Assembly: GCA_022592435.1 (NCBI GenBank)
Contig: JABYQS010000013.1
Location: 248,001 to 312,000 of the forward strand
Reading direction: 5' to 3'
DNA from: Cerioporus squamosus
Taxonomy: Eukaryota > Basidiomycota > Agaricomycetes > Polyporales > Polyporaceae
Length of the DNA stretch: 64,000 bases
In this document: one piece after another, positions 55,324 to 64,000 of the stretch
Position numbering within the stretch: position 1 is the first letter of the stretch
How the letters are laid out: each line of letters begins with the position of its first letter
Notes under the pieces: model-generated
Seen by the model: only the letters and a program-made list of their open reading frames with translations
Databases searched by the model: none
Told to the model about the DNA's origin: nothing
Translations under genes and position numbers: made by a program

Positions 55324-56486
55324 ATGGCTCCCCGATCTGGCCGTCGCAACATGGGTTGGCGCAAGCCCCCTCCCAGACTGTCCCCCCAGTGTTCCACAGC
55401 GTCGTCTTATCCTTCACGGGGCTTTCGCAGACTGTCGTTGACCATCAATATCAACAAGGATATGCCTCCAGTGAGTCGCCTGCTACTGCTGCACTGCGAC
55501 GCCACAGCTGACTGCGCCTGACGTTAGCTCCCCACCGACTGGCGCGAGACCATGGAGCATGCGCTCAAGAAGGAGCGGCGGCAGGCCGTCTATGTCGTGC
55601 CGCCTCCGGTTCCTACCAAGGACGACGCGTTGGACACCGCCAGTCGACGAGAGTCGGCGATCACGCTGGTCGAGGAGCTTGAACAGGTGGAGGACACGGT
55701 AGGCATCGCCCCCTCGGCATGCGCATCTCTTCATCGCGCACGGCCATGAGCGTTGTACTCACTCCTGGCGTCCGCGCCGTTCCCTGCAGTTGTCTGTATC
55801 ACCGCCGCACAGCGATATCCAGGAGCAGATCGAGTGCGTAGAGCGGACGGAGAATCGTATACAAGCGGCACCTGCCATTGCCAAAAGAGCGAGCCAAAAG
55901 TCGCTTCCGCAGGTGTGTGGTGCACGAAGCTTCATTTCCAGCCAATATCTTGCTGATCCGTCAATCTGCCTCCTGGATCAGATTTATCGCCCACCTACGC
56001 CCCCTCTTCCCGCTCAACACCCAAGGCTGAGGTCGGCTGGCCATCACTCTAGGTCGAGCTCTGAGAGTCAGACACACACTGTGCGCATCGATCCACGCGT
56101 TCTTGTTGCGAGGCGGCAGTGCTGATACGCGTTTGTAGCTGTACCAGGACCTGGTGTCGTCGGAGCGCCGTCCTGCTACGCCGTGCCCGTCCGTGCTTAC
56201 CAGCTCAGGCTGGCCCAGCAGGCTCGCGCCTGATGTTTCTGTGACCTTGCACTCTCAAGCGTCACGAAGTCATATCCTCTCTCTATCCGAAAACGACCCG
56301 CACAAACGGCATGCACGCAGGTCTCCTAGTGCCGGCCGTCGCAGTGGCGCCTCGACGTCGACAGGCAGCCGGTCGTCCGCGGGGCAGTCGCAATTTGCGT
56401 GCCATGTGTGCCGTGGTGTGTGGTATGCTCTGAAGTCGCTGGGTCTTCATCTGCGGGCGAAGATGACCCACAGCTCCAAGTACTAA
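55324..56486 (+). CDS. Hypothetical protein with Arg/Ser-rich C-terminus
   Basis: Exons are inferred at 55324-55470, 55528-55699, from about 55791, and from about 55988 to 56486, with phase-0 GT-AG introns. The start MAPRSGRRNMGWRKPPP is followed by LPTDWRETMEHALKKERRQA and a Pro/Val stretch (VYVVPPPVPTK). A helical acidic part comes next (ESAITLVEELEQVEDT; IQEQIECVERTENRIQAA). The tail is Ser/Arg-rich (KRHARRSPSAGRRSGAST) and ends FACHVCRGVWYALKSLGLHL then RAKMTHSSKY. A lone CHVC might hint at a metal site but no full finger is seen. I do not recognise the family. The splice phases and a promoter-like CT tract support a real gene. Confidence 0.55.
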
Positions 56487-57061
56487 TCAAGCAGTAGGAT
56501 ACCCGGTTGTGTCGCGACTGCGGCCTAGACGGCCAGTGTACCAGTGACCACCAACTTATGCTCGGGCTTGCTATCGTTATTTCTCTTCTGTTCTTGAGGA
56601 TTATGACTTTGATATGAACATGTAGCGTACTAGATGTACTTTTACCTACTGATCCCCCCTCATGTTTCTTCGCGATGTACTTGGTAAGAGTCGTAGGACG
56701 TCCACCGGAATATATGTTCCTTCTCGCAGCCAATCAGCGTGGCCGGCTTGGTGACCGGAGTGCGTCAGTGAAGGTGACGCGCGAGCGGTGCGAGCGCGCG
56801 GGCATGCAATCAAGGCCTCCAGCTTGGGTCAACTCCACACTGCACTCTCCCTCAGTCTACTGCTTGCGCGCGGGCAAGCTGCAACATCTCTCTTGTCTTC
56901 TGCTATGCGTCTGAATTGATCTCTCTCATCTGTCTAGTATCTCGGAGACCGGTACACGCTGTCTCTCTTGAACATATCCCGCATACGGACCCCTCAGGCC
57001 TTGACGCGTCTTCCTGCTATCTCTCGCGACGTCCACACACCCAGCGACACACCCGCCATCG
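56487..57061. other. Intergenic region
   Basis: About 575 bp between two plus-strand genes. No gene is seen. A short CT-rich stretch before 57062 is presumably the leader of the carrier gene. Confidence 0.45.
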
Positions 57062-59402
57062 ATGGGGGCACAGGACAACCAGGGCAGGCCCTCTGCCCGC
57101 CAAATCTTCGAAGAAACTCTTTCCGGCGCGCGACCCCCGCCATTCATCCCCCGTCTGCGTTCCGACCCGCCTCCCTTCCCATCCATCCCCCATAGCCTCT
57201 ATGAATACCGCGAGCAGGAAGGCCAAGACGAAAGGCGGAAACGACTGCGTGCGCTGTGGCACAAGCTACCTAAACGTGATGCTTTCAATGGCGTAGACGA
57301 GGAGGCCGTCGCGCGGGCATACCCGGTCAAGACCGACGGGGACCTCACGGCGGAGAGCGCACGGCAGCTCGACGAGATGTACGAGGACGAGCTGCTCGGA
57401 CGGTGCGGCGTGCACACACGCGGACCGTTCTCAACAAGCGTATCGTGGCCCGAGTTCGAGAAGTATGCGGATGCGAAGGAGACCGGTACGTCGATCACTG
57501 CTGCTGGCTCTCCGCTGGTGACGGGAAGTGGCTGAGCGCCGCGCGCAGAGCTGTGGCATATCTTTCACGACGAACTGGACCTCGACGGGAACGGCCACCT
57601 CGAAGCGGATGAGCTGGAGCACGCGCTGTCAAGAGCTGGTACGTCAGGCCGCCATGCTGGCGAGGAGGGCTGTCCGTGCTGAACCGCTGCTAGGCATCAA
57701 ACTCTCTCCTGCCACACTATCTGAATTCATTACTTTCCTTACTTCCTCGCCACACTCGCACGCTATCAGCTTCAAGGAGTTCCGGGACTTCCTGCTTCTG
57801 CTACCTCGGAAAGCGTCGCCGGAAGAAATATACCGCTACTATAAGGTCAAGAAGTTCATGGGCGATGATGGAAGAGGCGCCGCGCGCGTCAACATGGAAG
57901 GTAACGCGTTCAACTGTTGCTATTGGAGCGGTCTAACCGCTATATCTCTCTAGGTGACGTGACGCTGAGCGCGGAAGACTTGTCATTGGTCCAACCTCCG
58001 GTCGCTTCTTCCTCGAAGGAAGTCCAAGCGATACCGGTGGACCATGATTCATACGAAGACGAGGACGAGGATGACCACTTGGAGGACTACGAAGAGGAGC
58101 CACATCATACCTGGCTGGGGGGCTCGACCGCAGTCAAGTTCCTTCTCGCCGGTGGCATTGCCGGGGCAGGTGAATCGCTTCCAGGAGTCATGGCATGCAT
58201 TGCTTAACAAGCTGCAGTCTCGCGCACCTGTACTGCGCCCTTTGACAGGTTGAAGATCTTCTTGATTACGCGGCCACCAGAGCTCGGCGGCACATCTCTA
58301 ACAGCACAGGCTCCCGCTCGAGGACTCAAGGCAATTGGCGGTGCCATCGCGCGAATATATGCGGAAGGCGGAGTCCTTGCCTTCTGGACGGGAAACGGTC
58401 TCTCGGTTGTGAAGATCCTACCGGAGTCTGCTATCAAGTTCTTCTCCTACGAGTCATCAGTCAGTCGCTCGCATCTCTTGATTGTTTTGTCTCCAACCCT
58501 CTATCTGCGCAGAAACGTATGTTCGCCAAGTATGTGGACAACGTTGAAGATTCGCGGGAAATCAGCGGTGTGAGCCGGTTCCTCTCCGGCGGGATAGGTG
58601 GTATCACCAGCCAACTATGTAAGTGACATCATGGCCCTCCATTACATGCGTTGACAGTCTACCAGCTATCTATCCAATAGAGACGCTTAAGGTGTGAAAG
58701 GTAGTTGTCGCATGGCGGACGCTTGCTAACACGGCCTATCTGCGTTAGACGCAAATGATGAGTAGTGCCGGAGAACAACGACGTTCGCTCCGAGAAGCAG
58801 CCAGCAGAGTATGGCAGCTCGGTGGAGTACGAGCTTTCTACAGGGGTTTGACCGTAAGCCTGCAACTTCGTTACGCGTTCAGACCAGATCACTGACACGC
58901 TATCGCGCCAGATTGGCCTCATCGGCGTTTTCCCGTGAGGTTGCTTCAATCGCGTACTGCAGCATGGAAGCTAACCCATTACAGATATTCCGCGATTGAC
59001 ATGAGCACCTTCGAGGCGCTCAAGCTTGCGTACCTCCGATCGACAGGCAAGGACGAGCCCGGTGTTCTCGCCCTCCTCGCGTTTGGCAGCGTTTCAGGGA
59101 GCGTCGGAGCTACAAGCGTATACCCCCTCAATCTTGTCAGGACGCGACTGCAGGCGTCCGGCTCGTCCGGACACCCAGAGCGATACACCGGGATCCTTGA
59201 TGTCGTACGGAAGACGTACGCGCGCGACGGTTGGCGCGGGTTCTATCGCGGCCTATTACCTACACTAGCGAAGGTGCGCGATCGTGTTTGACGTGCGTAT
59301 CAGACTTGCTTGCTGAACGGTCCTCGGCCTCTCGGAAACCTCCAGGTGGTCCCTGCTGTGTCTATATCGTATGTTGTGTATGAATCAAGCAAGTCAAAGT
59401 GA
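57062..59402 (+). CDS. Calcium-binding mitochondrial carrier (ATP-Mg/Pi type, SCaMC/Sal1-like)
   Basis: The start is MGAQDNQGRPSARQIFEETL. The N-terminal half holds EF-hand-like segments. The clearest is DLDGNGHLEADE (DxDxNGxxxxxE), followed by FKEFRDFLLLLPRK and an acidic linker (EDEDEDDHLEDYEEE). The C-terminal half is a six-span carrier with three repeats. The signature Px[DEN]xx[KR] appears as PFDRLKIF, PIETLKTQM and PLNLVRTRL, each followed by a GxxxFYRG-type or equivalent stretch (GGVLAFWTGN; GGVRAFYRGL; GWRGFYRGLL). It ends VVPAVSISYVVYESSKSK. The yeast counterpart Sal1 exchanges ATP-Mg for phosphate across the inner membrane in response to cytosolic calcium. About ten short introns are present, and frames join well. 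Confidence 0.9.
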
Positions 59403-59835
59403 GTGCCCCAGAAAAATTTTCATCGCTCGCATCCGGCATGGCTGACGACGCCCACATCGCAGGTTGGGCGTGTAGTTGCTTTCACCTTGCTGTCATCTTG
59501 TTCGGACACGCCGTGACATTTAGAGCCGTTGCTTGTTATCATCTCCCAGTACCGCGCATCATTGTATTCTCTACCCCGCACATTACCCCGCAATACACTA
59601 ATTTAGATACCGTATTCCTACCAATTTTTGGCCCTTCGGTAGCGAGTGCATGCATGATGCATCCGGTACTGTCACCTGCAGAAACTGCTGTACACATGCG
59701 TACACTGGTTACATAATGCAGGCGTACGTCAGTCGCCACCATCTCTGGGGTGAAATGCAGTACAATACTGCCACCATCCACTCGGCTTGCACGCATCCAC
59801 CTCTCACCTGAAGAAGCTTCTGCGCTGCGGTTGTT
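59403..59835. other. Intergenic region
   Basis: About 430 bp, AT-richer than its neighbours, between two plus-strand genes. No gene is recognised; it is probably the 3' UTR of the carrier and the promoter of the next gene. Confidence 0.45.
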
Positions 59836-60371
59836 ATGGAATACAAGCCGCGATACTCCCAGCCGTTCACTCTGGAGGAGGCAAGGCTGCTAGCGGTTCC
59901 CATCATCACAGAAGGTCCGGTCCGTCTCTTGGTTTCGTGACCTTCACCTCGCTTAGCATTATGCACGTATCCAGAGATCTCGCGTCTGCAGAACTCTCTG
60001 TCGCACTTGCAGAGGACGCAAGAGGAGCTCAAGGAAGCCCTCACCGCCTCTCCCGGTGACCCGGACCTCAGTGAGGCCTTCGAGGAGAACGAAGTGGTCA
60101 TGTACGTTGACTGTGCATCTCTGTATTTCCCATGTGCTAATGGAGTCCTTCAAGTGGGTCTCAGAGCGAGAGGATCACCATGCTGCAGATGGTGCTGAGC
60201 GAGAAAGGCATACATATGAGTGCCCACTACTATGTCCAACCTCAAACGGCCACCGTCGATCATGTACAGTCAGAGCCGCAGCGAGATGCTTCTGCGGATG
60301 GGAGGATGACGACAAGTAGTCTACATTCCGAGAGTAGGGTAGACGAGAATTCAGAGGGAGTGTACTTGTAA
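59836..60371 (+). CDS. Small coiled-coil protein, Tma17/Adc17-like
   Basis: Three exons. The first encodes MEYKPRYSQPFTLEEARLLA, the second EISRLQNSLSHLQRTQEELK and DPDLSEAFEENEVV, the third IGSQSERITMLQMVLSEKGI then HMSAHYYVQPQTA and a Ser/Asp-rich tail. Two helices with the pattern IxxLQxSxxHLQRTxxEL and ENEVVIxxxxERIxML resemble fungal Tma17/Adc17, a proteasome assembly chaperone for the Rpt6 ATPase (role known in yeast). The similarity is by pattern only, so the call is tentative. The splice sites are clean and phases close. Confidence 0.55.
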
Positions 60372-60615
60372 CTCAGGCCGTACCAGGCATACCTCAAGGC
60401 GCTTGAGGAGACAACCTCGCAGTTAGCTAGCAGCAATCACATCTGCCTAGCATCCATGTGCACTGCACATACAACTCTTCCTCGCATTCATTGACGACTG
60501 ATTACCTAGAACATGAAGTGGAGACTACAAGAAACGGAAAGCGGAGAGGACCGGTCGCAATGCTACCTTGAGAACAGATCGGATGTCGGCCAACCATCCT
60601 TCCCAATTAACAACG

Positions 60616-63600
60616 CTAGCGACGTTTGCGAGCTCTGTTCTTGGAGCTGCTTGGCTGAAGGAGCTGTAGCCAATATCATTCAAGTTGAATCACAAGAAGA
60701 TCTTATGTCGGATATGTACCTTCTTCGAGCCTGTGCCTGTATCGGTCTGAGGAGCGTCAGTCTTGCGGGTGGACGCCCGCTGGTGCCCGTGAGTATTTGG
60801 CGTACATCGAGCGCAGGAAACGAACATACCAAACGCTTGTACGGCTTGGAAGCACCTTCCTCTGGAACAGGCCTCGGCGACACTGTGTCCGGCTTGCTCC
60901 TCTTGCCAAGGGAGGATGGAGGGCTCAGTTTGCGAACCGTGTTCTGGTCGTCGTCAAAATCGAGGATCTCGTCTGAACAGTCGGTCGCAAGTCTGCGGAA
61001 GCTCGGCTTTACGGATGGTTGTACGACACCAGCAAGGCTTATTTGTGGTAGTGCTTTGGGCGTGTGCGTTTGCTTCGCCGGAGTGACCTGCGCCAGAGAA
61101 TCGTGAGACACTGCAACCGGTGCAGCGGCGTTCGGCACTGGGGTAGGCTTCGAAGGGACCACCTGATCGACGTTTGTCGTCGACTGTTCACCACGTCAGA
61201 AGTGCTCCTTGGTCACTGAACGGCACGCACCGTCACGCCGTCCCTATCGGGCGCTTGGACCGGAGAGCTACTCTGGCCGGACTGCGACATCCACGCAGCA
61301 GGGTCGATCATAGACCTATTCTCCTGAGCAACGGCAGCAGCCTTCGCTTTCTGTATATAAAGCGTATGAGTTGAGGATCATGGTCCTCAGAGCACAGGGA
61401 AGCCAACCTGAGCCTTGAGGTGCTTCGCCAGCGTGGACTCCAACAGGTGAACCTTAGACCGCATCTCTTTGAGGGCATTGTCTCGCTGCGTACATGTCAG
61501 AACATCATCGCTGGCGCCCACATCCGAGCTACATACTCGGCGCAGCTCATTGCGGTTGGCAACCAGCTCCTGCTCATGAATGGCTTGGGAGGTCTGAATC
61601 AGTGTATGCACGAATGTCTTCTCCTCGTCGTTCTGCAGCAGCATGAGTTCCGCTTCAACCCCGAGAAGCACGTTGAAACATACCAGGTCTCCGACACGGT
61701 ACCTGGCATCGATTGTCTTGGCCCGCAAGGTACTCTTCATCTCAGCGGCCTCAAGTGTAGCGACCCGAGTCCTGAGACTGCGTAACTCTGCCTCGGTCTC
61801 CGGCGAGGGCAAGCGAGCCACTTGCAGTTGGTCACGTAACTGGCGAAGCTCTTCTTCGAGCCCCTTGATGCGTTCCTCAGAAGAGCTGAACCGGGTTCGG
61901 GCTTCTTCACAATCTCTGACCAGTTGCTCAGAACGCTTCACCTCCGCTTCTAGGCGTGCAGCAGACATCGACTCCTGCTGCCTCAGCCTATCCGACTGTT
62001 CTTCCTGCATGGCACGCGAAGACGCCTCCTCACGTCTGAGAGCTTCCTGCATGACCTCCATGGTAGCTTGCAGGCCTAGCTTCTGCTGATGCAGAACGGA
62101 AATCTCGCGTTCCAGCTTCGCCGTGGCTTCGGCAAGAGTTTTCTGGCATATTCTTTAGCCTGATGACCTGCTCAAGACACCACATAAACAGACATACCGC
62201 GTGTAATGTCTCCGCAGCCAGTAAACGCTCCTGAGTATGCGTGTAGTATGAGCAATTTACCCCTTCATACCAGGCAAATGAACGCACCTGGACGTCGCCG
62301 ACCGATTCTCGAGTCAATCTGAGGGTGACAGATTGATCTTCGAACCGTTCTTCGAGAGCCTGAGGACATGCGATCGTGAGTTCCTTCCGCTGTCAATACG
62401 TGGTGCAGAAGTACCTGAGAGCGCGAATTGGCTTGTGCAAGTCTGATCATGTTAACAAGTTAGAGATAGTACGAGCGACGAAGGTAGCGCATACTCCTTG
62501 GCTCGAGATTCTGTCTCTCGACGAGCCTCATCCAGCGCAAGACCCAGTTCCCGAGTCTTTTCATGAAGCGCTTGCTGTTCACAGATCAACTTGTCGTTGT
62601 GGTTCGAAGTCGCTTCTGCACGGCTAGTGCTCGTGCCTAACTCGCCCTGCAACCGCTGGTTGACCTTGTTGGCGTCCGCGAGCTCTCTCTCTAGACGTCC
62701 GATTCTGCGACGGATTTCAGCAACATATATGCGCCATAGGGCACTATGTCCTACCTCAAGGTGCACTGCGACATCTGCGCATCCTTACTCGCAATATGTG
62801 CTGCCATTCCCGCGACATTCATCTCCCGATCGGTAAGAGTTGCTTTGAGCTCCGCAATCCTACGCGTCGCGTCGACAATGAGCAATGATACTTGGTTCTC
62901 GAGAAAGGCTGCGACCTACTCAGTCTCGAGGGCACGCAGTGATGATATGCAACTCTCCTTCTCATCAATGATGCGTTGGAGTTTCTCATTCCTTATGCAA
63001 CCGTAAGCGAGTGTGCAGCGAAGCGCTAGGGACGGACTAACTCCGTTCGGACGGTGTTCAATGCGTCCAATTCACCGTTCTTCTTAGAGATATCCATACG
63101 GAGTTCCTTGATGCTGTACGGCGAACGTAATGGTGTGGGGGTGAAAACACTTCGGCAGCATATGAGGACTTACCTCTCCGTTGCAGAGGCAAATTTCGCC
63201 TCATAGTCAGCAGCAGCGGTGAGGGCGGCATGTAGATCTGCTTGCTGTTTTTTCAAGCAAGCCACCAGCGAAGAAATCTCTTCCGCTATGTATTTGGACC
63301 TCAGTCGTACTCTGCGCTTGGACACAAGGTTGGGACGTACTCATGGTGGCAATGGTAGCGTTCGATTTGCAGAGGGCCAACCGTTCTTCAGCATGTACGC
63401 TCTCGAGTTCCGTGACCCGGCTCTTTGCTTCAATCAACTCCCCTCCGACGGATTGCAAGCGATCACGGAGAAGGTCTGCGACCTGCTGGCCTGCGAACGC
63501 TTGGATTAAACCAAGGGTTTATCAGAAGCAGACCTATTCACGCACTCTTCGAACACTCGAGCTCGAGCTCGGTCATGAGATTTCTCATCTCAGTAGACTT

Positions 63601-64000
63601 CTCCCAGCGTTCACCGTGCTCTAGGTGAGGCTCTATGCCTATCCGCCGAAGTTGAGCACACGGAAAGACGGAAAGGGTTCGACGCACTCTTGATTGTATG
63701 CAATATAGTGTCACGCAGCTGGTGTACATCCGCGAGAGAGCCGCGCACGTCGTCCGTCACGCTGAAGGAGGCGTCGGATTGGGTCTTGAGGTCGTTAATG
63801 GTCACTCGCAGAGTCTCGAGGCTAGCATATATGCGGTCAGAAAGCGCGTACCGCAGAGACAAGGCTCCACTTACCTCTTGGAGCTGCACTGCAAGCTCTG
63901 CTTGGCTGCCTCTTTGACTGCCTTCAGTCGTTGCCCCAGCTCGTCTTTCTCCTTCCGTACGGAGCCTACTTGTTCTTGCAGGAAGGCAATTTCTCGGCGC
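60616..64000 (-). CDS. Long coiled-coil protein, 3' part (5' end beyond the window)
   Basis: A minus-strand gene entering from the right edge, so its start is not seen. Exons from about 63,900 down to 61,390 encode heptad-type helices: RLERELADANKVNQRLQGEL, REEASSRAMQEEQSDRLRQQ, RIKGLEEELRQLRDQLQVAR, EKTFVHTLIQTSQAIHEQEL and VHLLESTLAKHLKAQ. A disordered C-terminus follows, spliced in frame: MIDPAAWMSQSGQSSSPVQA, VVPSKPTPVPNAAAPVAVSH, SDEILDFDDDQNTVRKLSPP, RASTRKTDAPQTDTG and the basic end LLQPSSSKNRARKRR, with the stop at 60616-60618. The basic tail could be a nuclear signal. The protein may be a structural or chromosomal coiled coil, but I do not recognise the family. Confidence 0.65.

Overview
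The window is nuclear DNA of a filamentous basidiomycete, probably an Agaricomycete. It is GC-rich and gene-dense. Most genes are cut by many 45-70 nt GT-AG introns, including very short exons, and several coding starts follow CT-rich leaders. Recognisable proteins are fungal: Vid27, Lag1-type ceramide synthase, the trifunctional His4, Rrn7, Erj5-like J protein, CENP-A and Argonaute. The species cannot be named from the sequence alone.

Layout. 0-11.6 kb: an Snm1/Rpr2-like RNase MRP/P protein (-), a BTB-like protein (+), a small 108-aa gene (-) divergent from VID27 (+), glutamine synthetase (-) and an ER J-domain protein (-). 11.8-21 kb: Pol I factor RRN7 (+), a cupin with a C-terminal membrane span (+), and two low-complexity genes (-). 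22-26.4 kb: CENP-A (-), a long empty stretch, and a DEDDh nuclease-like gene (+). 26.6-38.5 kb: ceramide synthase (-), REX3-like exonuclease (+), AP-1 sigma (-), a conserved-looking unknown (+), NAD-isocitrate dehydrogenase subunit (-), and a membrane alpha/beta hydrolase (+). 38.8-44.7 kb: two amidohydrolase paralogs followed by two short-chain dehydrogenase paralogs, all on the minus strand (an A-A-B-B cluster). 45-54 kb: pyruvate dehydrogenase E1 beta (+), HIS4 (-) and Argonaute (+). 55-64 kb: an unknown gene (+), a calcium-regulated mitochondrial carrier (+), a small Tma17-like gene (+), and the 3' part of a long coiled-coil gene (-) that runs off the right edge.

The genes are mostly unrelated housekeeping functions: nitrogen, histidine and carbon metabolism, chromatin, RNA processing and membrane traffic. 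The only obvious functional grouping is the amidohydrolase/dehydrogenase cluster. I did not find a convincing new multi-gene system.

The strongest unexpected signal is technical. Several well-conserved genes (HIS4 twice, one amidohydrolase, RRN7, the unknown at 32 kb, probably VID27 and the J protein) contain one-base frame breaks that introns do not readily explain. This looks like residual assembly indels rather than a run of pseudogenes. Biological leads are the duplicated enzyme cluster, a histone-H3-like motif in the CENP-A tail, an Argonaute with Asp in the fourth catalytic position, and an intron that could be translated in frame.
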